From Chitinophaga pinensis (GTDB lineage Bacteria; Bacteroidota; Bacteroidia; UKL13-3), in NCBI GenBank assembly GCA_945860865.1, contig CAMARW010000003.1, positions 123,177 through 187,176 of the forward strand: DNA of 64,000 bases. The letters run 5' to 3'. Positions 1 through 8,746 of this stretch are shown here, piece by piece; the first letter of the stretch is position 1, and each line of letters starts with the position of its first letter. The translations under genes and the position numbers were made by a program. The notes beneath the pieces are model-generated. The model searched no databases. It was not told where the DNA came from and saw only the letters and a list, made by a program, of their open reading frames with translations.

Positions 1-648
1 AGCCGAAGTAGTATCTTTTTCCTCTAAATAAATATTAGCCATTTGCATGTAAATAACTGGATCATCGTAGTTTAAATCCATTAATTTCTTTAAATAGATT
101 TTAGATTTAACATTGTCGCTTGATTGCATTGCAGACAATGCCATGTATAAGTAAAGATTCTTTTCCGACAATTTATTCTTCTTTAAATCTTCGTTTTTGT
201 CGTAAGGAATAATACTCAATACAATTTCATAAAACTTAATGGCAGATTTATAGTCTTTTTGCTCGTATGCAGAAATACCCTTGTTAAAACACATGAACGC
301 GCTATTCAATATTGCTTGGTCTTTGCAATAGTATTCGTAGCGCTTTTTTACATCTGTTTCAATACACTTGATACAGCCATTGTAAAAATTGTCTGCTAAA
401 TTAGCATCCATTAAATTTTCGTAAGCTGGATTTCTGTAAATCGTATCAAGAATAGAAACATAGTAAAACCATGCTTTAGGATCTGCCTTTGTTTCTGGAT
501 GCACAATAGCTAGATCGATTGTTTTTTTAGCATCTTCTATTTCCCCATTTCTTAGGTAAATAGCGGCACTCTCTACATTGCTTTTTTGGGCCATTACTCC
601 CAAACCTAGCAAACACATGCTAGATAGAATAAGTGTTTTAATTTTCAT
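1..648 (-). CDS. TPR-like secreted protein, C-terminus cut by window edge
   Basis: The frame is open from an ATG at 648 down to base 1 (216 codons), so the C-terminus lies outside the window. The N-terminus is a typical signal peptide (MKIKTLILSSMCLLGLGVMA, then QKSN), predicting export to the periplasm. The rest is helical, with repeats of tetratricopeptide character: 'YYVSILDTIYRNPAYENL', 'CFNKGISAYEQKDYKSAIKF' and 'LYLYMALSAMQ'. The segment 'GISAYEQKDYKSAIKFYE' fits the TPR consensus best. Such proteins usually scaffold protein contacts, and no enzyme motif is visible. It lies downstream of, and co-directional with, the M16 peptidase gene, 64 bp apart. The exact function is unknown; the TPR assignment is by pattern only. 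Confidence 0.7.
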   Translation of the reverse strand, partial: MKIKTLILSSMCLLGLGVMAQKSNVESAAIYLRNGEIEDAKKTIDLAIVHPETKADPKAWFYYVSILDTIYRNPAYENLMDANLADNFYNGCIKCIETDVKKRYEYYCKDQAILNSAFMCFNKGISAYEQKDYKSAIKFYEIVLSIIPYDKNEDLKKNKLSEKNLYLYMALSAMQSSDNVKSKIYLKKLMDLNYDDPVIYMQMANIYLEEKDTTSA

Positions 649-712
649 TTTTTATCTTTTTTACAACTCTAAATTACTGCTATAAATACCCTTTAATATC
701 TCAATCTGGCAT

Positions 713-3628
713 TTATTCAACCTTTCTGCCTCCCGGACTTGTAGCAACTTCTACTTCTTTGTAATCTACAATTTTATAACCTGATTTTTCTAGCGGAGCT
801 TTTATTTTTTCTTTATCCCCTACTATTAAAATCGTCATTTTTTCTGCTTGTAATACCTCTTTTGCTAAGGTGTTAATTTCTTCTTTGGTTAAACTGTTAA
901 TGGTTTGGTTTTGCTGACGAATATAATCCTTAGGCAAATCAAACTCCACCAATCGGGCAAAGAAGCTTGCTTTTTGTGTATTCGTTTCATAACGCAAAGC
1001 ATCACTTTGGGTAATAGACTTCTTTAAAAAATCTAACTCATCATCGTTAACGCCATTCTTTACAAAGTTATTTAACTCATACATTATTTCTGTGAGCGCA
1101 CTATCTGTAGCTGAGGTTCTTACACCTGTGGCAATTTGATACATTCCTGGCCTTTCTTTGAAACCTCTATTTGACGAGCTAATTCCATAGGTAAAGCCTT
1201 TATCTTCTCTCAAGTTTAGGTTCAAACGGCTATTAAAACTGCCCCCAAATGGATAATTCATGGCATTAGTTTTAAAGTATCTGCCGTTCCAATCATATTT
1301 TTGACCCAACATACCAACTCTAATTTCTGATTGAGCAGCTTTATATTTATCTACCATCATAATTTGCTTATTGGTATTAGCTGCTACATTTGGAATAACA
1401 ACCGGTGGGAAAGAAACGCCTTTTTTCTTCCAGTTTTTTAAGAATGTTAGTTTTTCAATAATCTCCTTTTCACTAACATCACCCACTATAGTTAGGGTTG
1501 CAAAATCTGGAGCATAAAACTTATCGTAGAATGATTGTATATCTTTTAACGACATGCTTCTAATAGATTTTAAAGTTCCCATAGTTGGTTCAGCCGCAAT
1601 GGTTTTACCATAAATTAATTTAGAAAAAGCTAAGTCTGCCGTTGAGGCTGCATCAAATTTAACTGAACTCACACTCTGGTATGCCTGAGATTGGTTTAAT
1701 TTAAAGTCTTCTGCTGTAAATTTTGGATTCAATAACTTTTCTTCAACTAATTTTAAGGTAGCATCTAAATTCTTTTTCATACAAACAACCTGCATAGAAT
1801 GATTATCTGTTCCGGCTCCAAAACTAATTGAACTACCTAGCTTGTCGAGCTCATTTTCTAATGCCTCTGAAGTGTATTTTTGCGAGGCTTCTTGCATCAT
1901 GGTGGCTGTTAAAGAAGCTAAACCTGTTTTAGCAGGATCACCTGAAGCAATATTACCACCTTTCATTGTTAACAAAATAGTGATGATTGGAGATTCTTTT
2001 GTTTCTGTTCCAATTACTTTAATTCCATTTTCCCAATTAGTTGCGTAAAAGGAAGGTATTTCTGTAATTTTTGCTGCACCTGGTTGCGGGCGAACACTTC
2101 TATCAAAATTGTCTTTAGGTTTTGTGTAGCTTAAGCCTTTGTATTCTAATTCTGTCTTTACAGCAATTCCAGAACTTTTAGATTCCTTAGTTTCTTCTTT
2201 AATAGCTGCTGCATTGGCTTTCTTAGGGAAAACGTTAACAAGGGTATAATTTCTACCTTTTACATATTGGCGAAACACGCGCATAACATCTTCTTTGGTA
2301 ACTTTATTATACCTTGCTAATTCCTCAGACATATTAAAGTTAGTAGCTAATTTAGGGTTTCCATGACTCAAATACCACATTTGACTTAGAATACTAGCTC
2401 TGCTGCCTACACTTTGCATGCTTTGGATAATGCTAGTTTCATACTGGCCTTTTGCACGATTTAAATCGTCATCGTTTACACCTTTTGTATCAAATTCATC
2501 AAGCGTTGCCATCAAGCCTTTTTCAATATCATTATCTCCTTCAAAATTGGGCATCGCTAAAATAATAATACCAAATTCACCAGCTAATTCAGAACCCATA
2601 TTAAATGAAGCTAAATCAATGGCTTTTTCTGGCTTGATAAAATTTTTGTGTAAAATTGAATTACTTCCATTTCCTAAAACAAAACCCAATATATCTAAAG
2701 CGGCTTCGTCTGGGTGATATTGTTTTACAGATGGATAGGTTAATGCATACATAGGTGCAAAAACGTCATCTCCATAATTAACATATTTATTATCTGGCAA
2801 ACGAACAGCTTCCACTTTTTGTGCACGCACCTCTGGACCTCTTGGGATTGATCCAAAATACTTTTCTGTTAATTTAACAACATCTGCAGGTGTTACATCT
2901 CCTGAAACTACCACACAGGCATTATTTGGTCCGTACCAACGCATGAAGAAGTTCTTTAAATCTTCCACATTTACCCTATCTAAATCTTCTAAATACCCAA
3001 TGGTTGGCCAGCTATACGGGTGTCCTTCTGGATACAATGCCGCATCATTTACTTCGCTTCTTCTGCCATATGGTATATTATCTACATTCTGTCCTTTTTC
3101 ATTTTTTACAGTTGCACGTTGTACTTCAAATTTCTTTTGGGTAACAGAATCTAATAAAAAACCCATTCTATCTGCCTCTAGCCACAATGCCGTTTCTAAA
3201 TAATTAGCTGGCAAGGTTTGAAAATAATTGGTACGGTCGCGGTTGGTAGTTCCATTCATTTGTCCACCCGCACCTTGTACAATTTTAAAGTGCTCTTCGT
3301 CTTTTACATTCAACGACCCTTGAAACATCATGTGTTCAAAGAAATGCGCAAAACCAGACTTGCCAGGTGTTTCTCTGGCTGAACCAACGTGGTAAGTTAC
3401 TTCAACATGCACGATGGGGTCTGAATGATCTTCATGAATTATTAATGTTAATCCGTTTGGCAATAGATACTTCTCATAACTAATTTTAAGTTCGCCCGGA
3501 TTAGCGGTTACTTTTTCAAGTAAAGTGGTTTTTACAGGTATTGTGTTTGCACTTGGCACCTGCGCACTTATCTGTTTAACATTCATAAACAGTGAAAATA
3601 CGCCAGCAAATAATAAACCTTTTCTCAT
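713..3628 (-). CDS. M16 family zinc peptidase, two-domain, secreted
   Basis: A 971-residue protein with an N-terminal signal peptide ending near SAQ (residues 20-23). The inverted zinc motif HxxEH is intact (HFFEH, H95/E98/H99), and the third ligand is probably E177 in 'VKNEKGQ', about 79 residues further on as in pitrilysin-type enzymes. A second M16 half, inactive and without HxxEH, starts around residue 530. This is the usual tandem arrangement that forms the substrate chamber. Family members degrade peptides in the periplasm or outer membrane. The C-terminus has no T9SS sorting domain. The gene lies upstream of the TPR-like gene in the same direction, so the two may be co-transcribed. The family call is secure; the substrate is unknown. 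Confidence 0.93.
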   Translation of the reverse strand: MRKGLLFAGVFSLFMNVKQISAQVPSANTIPVKTTLLEKVTANPGELKISYEKYLLPNGLTLIIHEDHSDPIVHVEVTYHVGSARETPGKSGFAHFFEHMMFQGSLNVKDEEHFKIVQGAGGQMNGTTNRDRTNYFQTLPANYLETALWLEADRMGFLLDSVTQKKFEVQRATVKNEKGQNVDNIPYGRRSEVNDAALYPEGHPYSWPTIGYLEDLDRVNVEDLKNFFMRWYGPNNACVVVSGDVTPADVVKLTEKYFGSIPRGPEVRAQKVEAVRLPDNKYVNYGDDVFAPMYALTYPSVKQYHPDEAALDILGFVLGNGSNSILHKNFIKPEKAIDLASFNMGSELAGEFGIIILAMPNFEGDNDIEKGLMATLDEFDTKGVNDDDLNRAKGQYETSIIQSMQSVGSRASILSQMWYLSHGNPKLATNFNMSEELARYNKVTKEDVMRVFRQYVKGRNYTLVNVFPKKANAAAIKEETKESKSSGIAVKTELEYKGLSYTKPKDNFDRSVRPQPGAAKITEIPSFYATNWENGIKVIGTETKESPIITILLTMKGGNIASGDPAKTGLASLTATMMQEASQKYTSEALENELDKLGSSISFGAGTDNHSMQVVCMKKNLDATLKLVEEKLLNPKFTAEDFKLNQSQAYQSVSSVKFDAASTADLAFSKLIYGKTIAAEPTMGTLKSIRSMSLKDIQSFYDKFYAPDFATLTIVGDVSEKEIIEKLTFLKNWKKKGVSFPPVVIPNVAANTNKQIMMVDKYKAAQSEIRVGMLGQKYDWNGRYFKTNAMNYPFGGSFNSRLNLNLREDKGFTYGISSSNRGFKERPGMYQIATGVRTSATDSALTEIMYELNNFVKNGVNDDELDFLKKSITQSDALRYETNTQKASFFARLVEFDLPKDYIRQQNQTINSLTKEEINTLAKEVLQAEKMTILIVGDKEKIKAPLEKSGYKIVDYKEVEVATSPGGRKVE

Positions 3629-3832
3629 ATGTTTGGGTTTTGTGTTATAAATTGAATCTTATTTTTGTTTAGCTTTTAAAATTTTTTTAGCAAACGGACG
3701 CAATTTAAAGCATTTTGGTGGAGTGCGACAAGTTTTTTTATACATTTTAGCGAACTTTTTTGACATATAATGTGTTAGTAGATTTATGAAAAATTTATTT
3801 TGCACCAAAAGAAAAAGATTTACACAAGTACC

Positions 3833-3862
3833 TTGCATTCTATTAAAAGCTTATTATTTTCG
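3833..3862 (+). promoter_or_regulatory. Bacteroidota-type promoter for the DUF6580-like gene
   Basis: TTG at 3833-3835, then exactly 19 bases, then TATTTTCG at 3855-3862. This matches the phylum's TTG-N19-TAnnTTTG consensus with one substitution and leaves a leader of roughly 15 bases before the ATG at 3885. Confidence 0.6.
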
Positions 3863-3884
3863 CCACATCAAGTAAATATATATT

Positions 3885-4409
3885 ATGAACAAAAGAATAC
3901 TAGCTATATCTGCCATCGTTTTTACAGCAGCTTTCCTAAGGTTAATTCCTCACGCTCCAAATTTTAGTCCAATTGGAGCTATAGCACTCTTTGGTGGTGC
4001 CTACTTAAATAGAAAATATCTGGCCTATCTAATTCCATTTGCAGCTTTGTTGTTAAGTGACGTTTTCTTGGGCTTTTATGGTATTGGTATGTTGGTTACC
4101 TATGGTGCCTTTGCTGTAAGTATATTTTTGGGGTCTCAGTTAAAGAAGAATTTAACTTGGTACAATGTTGCTTTTGCTTCGGTGGTATCCTCTGTTAGTT
4201 TTTTCTTAATTACTAATTTAGTGTTTTTCTACCCTATCGCTTCCGGTTTGTATACCCACAACATTTCTGGGGTAATTAATTGTTACGCGGCTGGATTACC
4301 ATTTTTTCAAAACACGCTCGTTTCTGATTTAGTTTACAACGCATTGTTTTTTGGTAGTTTCTACTTGTTAAATGTAAATATTCCTGCTCTGCAAACTGAA
4401 AAGAATTAA
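3885..4409 (+). CDS. DUF6580-type integral membrane protein
   Basis: A 174-residue, very hydrophobic protein with about five membrane segments. The N-terminal stretch 'RLIPHAPNFSPIGAIALFGGAYL' is the hallmark I associate with the DUF6580 family, whose fold resembles the substrate-binding (S) component of ECF transporters; no ligand has been assigned. A good promoter sits just upstream. The stop codon overlaps the convergent subtilase gene by four bases. A transport role would be inference from the fold. The family call rests on recognising the N-terminal motif. Confidence 0.75.
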   Translation: MNKRILAISAIVFTAAFLRLIPHAPNFSPIGAIALFGGAYLNRKYLAYLIPFAALLLSDVFLGFYGIGMLVTYGAFAVSIFLGSQLKKNLTWYNVAFASVVSSVSFFLITNLVFFYPIASGLYTHNISGVINCYAAGLPFFQNTLVSDLVYNALFFGSFYLLNVNIPALQTEKN

Positions 4410-6058
4410 TGTTTTACAAATTTTGCAGTTAAATTTTTATCTGCTAATTCAACGCTCAAATGGTACATTCCGTTTGAGCGTTTTTTGTTTACCTTCATGG
4501 GTATTCGGTTCAAACCTTTTTCTAATGAAATAGTATGCTTTTCTGAGAAATCTTGGCTTGGGTATTGGATAGTTATTTTTGCTTTTTGTTTCTGATTGGC
4601 ATACATTAATAGGTGTAAAAAGTCATCATCTGAAAGGGAAACATCTATAATGCTATCTTTAACAACACTTATCATTCTGGCTGCTAAGGCTAAATCGGGA
4701 AGGCCTGCCCCTATTTCTTTATCGGGTTTGTGGTATTGATGAGCACTTAACATCAAAATAGTTTTCAATTTTTGAGCTTGCGTTTTTGGGGCTAATTGAA
4801 GCAGCTGTGCAGCCGAACTGGCAATTAATGGACAAGCATAAGAGGTTCCATTTCCTTCAAAAACCTTTCCGTTGGCAGATATAAGTACCGTATTTTTGCC
4901 TCTAGCCACTAAATCTGGTTTTATACGTTTATCTGCAGTTGGACCAATAGAACTAAAACTTACTGTATTTCCTTTTTTATCAACGGCTCCAACGCTCAAT
5001 ACTTGCTCTCCATCTGATGGAGCTGTAATTTTTCTCCAAGGATCGTTGCCCTCATTACCCGCGCTGGCCACAACCAAAATACCTTTAGAGGACGCAATCT
5101 CCGCTGCTTGGGTTACAATGGTAGTTTTACCATCCAGTTCACTGTATTTGTGACCCATAGCTTTTTCATCATGCTTGGTATATCCTAAAGACGAATTTAT
5201 AATATCTACACCTGCACTGTCTGCATATTCAGCCGCAAACAACCAAAAATATTCTTCCACCAAATATTCTGAACTTGGGTTTTCTGTGCGCAAAAGAATA
5301 TACTCACTTTTATAAGCTGAACCCATAATTAATCCTGGTTGGTTGGCAGCCAAACAACTCATTACAGATAGTCCGTGCTCATCATCTTCAAACACCTCTT
5401 CTTCTGCGTTAACAAAATCCCATGTTGCAATAATTCTTTGCTCTTCAAATAAATGTTTAAAGGCATTAAGCTTATCTAAATTTTTAAAACCTGCATCTAA
5501 AACGGCAATAAAAACCCCTGCCCCATTTAATCCTTTATTAAGTAAAATATCTGCCTTTAACTGATGCAATTGTTCGAAGCTTTTCCCTAAAGCTAAGGTA
5601 TCCAAAATCAAATCTTTTTCTGAAAAAGTTTGAGCCAATTGGTTAATCTGATTTTCTAAACTTCGTTCACTAGTTAAACCATCAGTATCAAACAAATTGG
5701 CCAAGCCAGCGTATGTTACCTTGGTTACAAAAGGAAGACTTTCTAATTGCGGCAAAATATTTTTACTATTTGCCAAAACCAAAGCGCCGTTTAACCACCT
5801 ACTTTTTCCATAAATAAGCAAAGGTAAATTGGCTAATTGAGCTAAATAAGCGCTATCAGGCGGAATGTCGTTTATATTTAAAGGCACCCTATTTCTTGTC
5901 CTTCTATCTATAGCTCTAGCAGATATATAGCTAGCTGGCTGATAAAGCTGCTCTTTAAAATTAGGTTTGTCTTTAAAGTTTACAAAGTAAAAATATTGCT
6001 GCGATTTTAGGTTCGAACCTAAAAACAACAGAAAGCACAATAGGCCAATTGACTTCAT
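4406..6058 (-). CDS. Subtilisin-like (S8) serine peptidase, secreted
   Basis: A 550-residue protein with signal peptide MKSIGLLCFLLFLGSNLKSQ. All catalytic residues of an S8 peptidase are visible: D188 in 'AVLDAGF', H228 in 'DDEHGLSV', oxyanion N335 in 'ASAGNEGN' and S406 in 'GNGTSYACP'. The C-terminal 80 residues end 'NGMYHLSVELADKNLTAKFVKH', which resembles a T9SS type A sorting domain and suggests surface display or release. It is translationally coupled to the upstream lipoprotein gene (4-base ATGA overlap). The 20-bp palindrome at 6005-6024 lies inside its signal-peptide codons. The enzyme class is secure; T9SS sorting is likely but less certain because the 'PNP' motif is missing. Confidence 0.92.
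   Translation of the reverse strand: MKSIGLLCFLLFLGSNLKSQQYFYFVNFKDKPNFKEQLYQPASYISARAIDRRTRNRVPLNINDIPPDSAYLAQLANLPLLIYGKSRWLNGALVLANSKNILPQLESLPFVTKVTYAGLANLFDTDGLTSERSLENQINQLAQTFSEKDLILDTLALGKSFEQLHQLKADILLNKGLNGAGVFIAVLDAGFKNLDKLNAFKHLFEEQRIIATWDFVNAEEEVFEDDEHGLSVMSCLAANQPGLIMGSAYKSEYILLRTENPSSEYLVEEYFWLFAAEYADSAGVDIINSSLGYTKHDEKAMGHKYSELDGKTTIVTQAAEIASSKGILVVASAGNEGNDPWRKITAPSDGEQVLSVGAVDKKGNTVSFSSIGPTADKRIKPDLVARGKNTVLISANGKVFEGNGTSYACPLIASSAAQLLQLAPKTQAQKLKTILMLSAHQYHKPDKEIGAGLPDLALAARMISVVKDSIIDVSLSDDDFLHLLMYANQKQKAKITIQYPSQDFSEKHTISLEKGLNRIPMKVNKKRSNGMYHLSVELADKNLTAKFVKH
4507..4516 (+). repeat. GGTTCRRACC motif (GGTTCAAACC)
   Basis: An exact copy near the 3' end of the subtilase gene, opposite strand. 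Confidence 0.65.
6005..6024. repeat. GGTTCRRACC motif, perfect 20-bp palindrome
   Basis: TTTTAGGTTCGAACCTAAAA is self-complementary over all 20 bases. It lies about 35 bases inside the subtilase reading frame, in the signal-peptide codons. It is the longest palindrome among the 11 copies of the motif. Confidence 0.8.
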
Positions 6059-6744
6059 AAGCGTTTAAATGAAATGAGTTGCTGGCGCACTTTATAGCCA
6101 CTAACTCCGCTTGTTTGAAAATTGAGTTGATTGTTTGTATAATCAATTAAGCCAATGTTTTTAGCATAGGTGCTACTTATTAAAATTTCTTCAATTAAAT
6201 TATTTATTCGAGCCTCCAAAACGGTAATAGTTGCTGCGTAATTAGTGTCTAAAACAACATGATTAGAATTTAATTTTTGCCAAACAAAATTACGCCTACC
6301 TTGCGTATTTAAAGCATTTCCATTCCAAGATTGTATATTACCAATTGGGAAAACTAGTTTGATTATTCTTTGATTGTCTTCCACCCATTGTAGGTTTTGC
6401 GAAGTTTTTAAAACAAAAATACTGCTTCGTGGCTCCCAATTTTGCGTGGCAGAAAATTGCGCACTTCTCTTAAGCACTTGGTGCTTATCTAAACCAGCAG
6501 CCTGCGCAAAACCAGCTGTTTCTTCTTTTAAAATAAATTGGAACGTATCCGAACTTTGGGTATTATCGTTAAAGAAAATGGAATCTACTAGGTAAGTTTT
6601 TTCCCAATTTATTTCGCTAGGGAAATAATCATATCCCAAATCTTGCACCTTATCTATAGGTTCTTTTTGTTGGCAAGCAGAAACAAGCAGTAATGCCAAT
6701 GCAAGCAAGCTAAATAAACCTCTGTAATTTATGCTCTTATTCAT
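6055..6744 (-). CDS. Lipoprotein of unknown function
   Basis: I place the start at ATG 6744, giving 229 residues (MNKSINYRG). The longer frame from 6756 would overlap the stop of mnmA. The N-terminus is a lipoprotein signal with lipobox 'LLVSAC', and the acylated cysteine is followed by QQKEP. The rest (about 200 residues) is a soluble domain with many beta-prone stretches that I do not recognise. It follows mnmA with one base between the coding regions and overlaps the subtilase gene by four bases, so mnmA, this gene and the protease probably form one transcript. Anchoring in the outer or inner membrane is inferred from the lipobox; the function is unknown. Confidence 0.8.
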   Translation of the reverse strand: MNKSINYRGLFSLLALALLLVSACQQKEPIDKVQDLGYDYFPSEINWEKTYLVDSIFFNDNTQSSDTFQFILKEETAGFAQAAGLDKHQVLKRSAQFSATQNWEPRSSIFVLKTSQNLQWVEDNQRIIKLVFPIGNIQSWNGNALNTQGRRNFVWQKLNSNHVVLDTNYAATITVLEARINNLIEEILISSTYAKNIGLIDYTNNQLNFQTSGVSGYKVRQQLISFKRL

Positions 6745-6745
6745 T

Positions 6746-7846
6746 TTAAATGTCAAAACTAGATTGAATCCAACCGCCTCCTATAACATCATCTCCCTCA
6801 TAAAATACTGCACTTTGTCCGGGTGCAATTCCCTTCACTTGCGAATGAAAATCAACTTTCATGCGCTGGTCTTCTTGCAAAATGGTAGCCATTGTGCCGG
6901 CATCTTTATATCTTACTTTAGTGAGCGATTCCATGGGAGCATTTAAGGATGCATATTTTTGCATATTAACGTTCCTTACCCACATTCCATTGCGTTGCAA
7001 TTCATTTTCTCTGCCTAGCACAACGGTATTGGTTTCTGGAATAATTTCTAGCACAAACATAGGTTCGCCCAAGGCTATTTCTAAACCTTTGCGCTGACCT
7101 ACGGTATAAAAAGGATAACCTTTGTGTTTGCCTAAAACTTTTCCTTCTTTGTTTACAAATAATCCGCCGTCTACCCGCTCTTCTAGTCCGTCTACTTTTC
7201 TTTTTAAAAAACCTCGGTAATCATTATCGGGCACAAAACATATTTCGTAGCTTTCGCTTTTTTTAGCTAACTCCAAATATCCTCTATCAATGGCCATTTG
7301 TTTGATATCGGTTTTGTGAAATCCACCTAAAGGAAACCGGGTTCTGGCAAGACTTTCCTGACTTAAACCCCAGAGTACATAGCTTTGATCTTTGTGGTGG
7401 TCTAATCCCCTACTGATAACATGCCTTCCGTTTTCTGTTCTAATTTGCGCGTAATGTCCGGTTGCAATAAATTCACAATCTAACTGATTGGCTCTTTTAA
7501 GCAATGCTTCCCATTTAATGTGTGTGTTGCATAAAACACAGGGGTTTGGCGTTCTACCAGCTAAATATTCTTCAATAAAATTATCGATTACAAAATCGCC
7601 AAATTCGTCGCGGATATCTAAAATAAGATGGTGAATGCCATTTTGAACGGCAATAGTGCGGGCATCGTTAATAGAATCTAAGCTGCAACAACCCGTTTCT
7701 TTTTTGCCTCCCCCACTGTTTTGGTAATCCCATGTTTTCATGGTTACACCTACTACTTCGTAGCCTTCTTCGGCCAACATTACGGCTGCTACGGTGCTAT
7801 CAATGCCACCGCTCATAGCCACTAAAATTCTTCCTTTTTTACTCAT
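6746..7846 (-). CDS. mnmA: tRNA 2-thiouridylase MnmA
   Basis: The 366-residue product makes the 2-thio group of U34 in Lys, Glu and Gln tRNAs in the cytoplasm. The PP-loop 'SGGIDS' that activates the tRNA with ATP is at residues 12-17. The catalytic cysteines are visible as C103 in 'NPCVLCN' and C203 in 'YEICFVP', matching the pair in E. coli MnmA. 'GHYAQ' and 'DQSYVLWG' are further family motifs. Length is normal and the start MSKKGRILVAM fits the family. It is followed immediately by the lipoprotein gene. The cysteine desulfurase at 51529 could supply its sulfur. The identification is secure. Confidence 0.97.
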   Translation of the reverse strand: MSKKGRILVAMSGGIDSTVAAVMLAEEGYEVVGVTMKTWDYQNSGGGKKETGCCSLDSINDARTIAVQNGIHHLILDIRDEFGDFVIDNFIEEYLAGRTPNPCVLCNTHIKWEALLKRANQLDCEFIATGHYAQIRTENGRHVISRGLDHHKDQSYVLWGLSQESLARTRFPLGGFHKTDIKQMAIDRGYLELAKKSESYEICFVPDNDYRGFLKRKVDGLEERVDGGLFVNKEGKVLGKHKGYPFYTVGQRKGLEIALGEPMFVLEIIPETNTVVLGRENELQRNGMWVRNVNMQKYASLNAPMESLTKVRYKDAGTMATILQEDQRMKVDFHSQVKGIAPGQSAVFYEGDDVIGGGWIQSSFDI

Positions 7847-7923
7847 AATTCAAAACAATTAAGGGTAAATAGCCCTCATGATTGATAAGGCGAAGGTACA
7901 ATTATTTTAAAATAAATAGATAC

Positions 7924-8577
7924 TTACTCTTTCCAAATAGAAGGAAACAAAATATAAGCAAGTGCAATAATAAGCACATTAAAAATCAATAAAATACCAG
8001 CATCTTTATAAATAAGGGAACTGTCTAAGCCATCTAGCGCGCGCTTGGTAGACTTTATAATAATTAGTAAAAGCGGAATAATAATAGGCAAGCTTAACAC
8101 AGGCATTAATAAATTACTATTTCCAGCTTTTGAGGCAATGGCAGAAAGCATGGTAAAAGTTGCCGCAAAGCCAGTACAACCAAGCAAAGTTATGAGTAAA
8201 TATAATCCAAAGGATTGAATTGGATTGCCCATCAATAAAATAAATGCGCCAATACAAAGTAGTGCCAACAAAATATTGAGTGCGGCATTGTATATAAATT
8301 TAGCCAATAGCAATTGTTGTGGCTGAACCAACATATGGTAGTATAAGTTTTTTCCTTTGCTTTCGCCTATAAAACTTTTGGCAATGGCATTAATAGAAAT
8401 AAACAGCATAACCACCCAAAATACGCCATTCCATGTGTTTTGGTTCAGACCTTTAACTGCTAAATAAACCACAAAAACAGAGGATAGAACCTGCAATAAA
8501 ATACCGTTTATAGCGTAGCGTTGTCGCCATTCATTTAGTAGTTCTTTATTAATAAGGTGTAGTAATGAACCTTTCAT
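7924..8577 (-). CDS. ccmB: Heme exporter protein CcmB-like ABC permease
   Basis: I use the internal ATG at 8577 (MKGSLLHLINKELLNEWRQR). This gives 217 residues, the usual CcmB length; an upstream ATG at 8634 would add 19 atypical residues. The N-terminal 'KELLNEWRQRYAINGI' and about six membrane segments match CcmB, the permease subunit of the CcmAB(CD) complex in cytochrome c maturation. No ccmA or ccmC lies beside it, which is common in this phylum where ccm genes are scattered. It is transcribed away from accC. The family call is good; its role in heme or cytochrome c handling is taken from the family. Confidence 0.85.
   Translation of the reverse strand: MKGSLLHLINKELLNEWRQRYAINGILLQVLSSVFVVYLAVKGLNQNTWNGVFWVVMLFISINAIAKSFIGESKGKNLYYHMLVQPQQLLLAKFIYNAALNILLALLCIGAFILLMGNPIQSFGLYLLITLLGCTGFAATFTMLSAIASKAGNSNLLMPVLSLPIIIPLLLIIIKSTKRALDGLDSSLIYKDAGILLIFNVLIIALAYILFPSIWKE
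8442..8451 (+). repeat. GGTTCRRACC motif (GGTTCAGACC)
   Basis: An exact copy inside the ccmB-like coding region, on the strand opposite to the gene, with AT-rich flanks (TTT on the left). Confidence 0.7.
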
Positions 8578-8719
8578 AAAAGCAAAAGTAATCCAAATTA
8601 ATAAATCACAATCGTTTTGTAAACTTTTTACCATTACGAATAGGGTAAAGTTGTATTGAGATGTTATTTTTTATGCAAAAGAAAATAGAAGCTTTTCTTT
8701 CACGCTATTATTTTTCTTT

Positions 8720-8727
8720 TAAATTTG
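8720..8727 (+). promoter_or_regulatory. -7 element TAAATTTG of accC promoter
   Basis: An exact TAnnTTTG box 19 bases before the accC ATG. Transcription would start near 8734, inside the GGTTCRRACC copy at 8730-8739, leaving a leader of about 13 bases. A clean TTG -33 element is not obvious. Confidence 0.55.
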
Positions 8728-8729
8728 TG

Positions 8730-8739
8730 GGTCTGAACC
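8730..8739 (-). repeat. GGTTCRRACC motif at the accC transcription start
   Basis: Plus-strand GGTCTGAACC, the reverse complement of GGTTCAGACC. It lies between the -7 box and the ATG of accC, covering the predicted transcription start. Confidence 0.7.
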
Positions 8740-8746
8740 TAAACTT

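Noticed and set aside
2418-2717. 99-codon plus-strand ORF and similar antisense ORFs over the M16 peptidase
   Set aside because: Lies opposite a clear conserved coding frame, with no promoter or recognisable domain.
8578-8634. Upstream ATG extending the CcmB-like protein by 19 residues
   Set aside because: The extension is unlike the family, and the internal Met gives the normal start MKGSLLHLINKEL.
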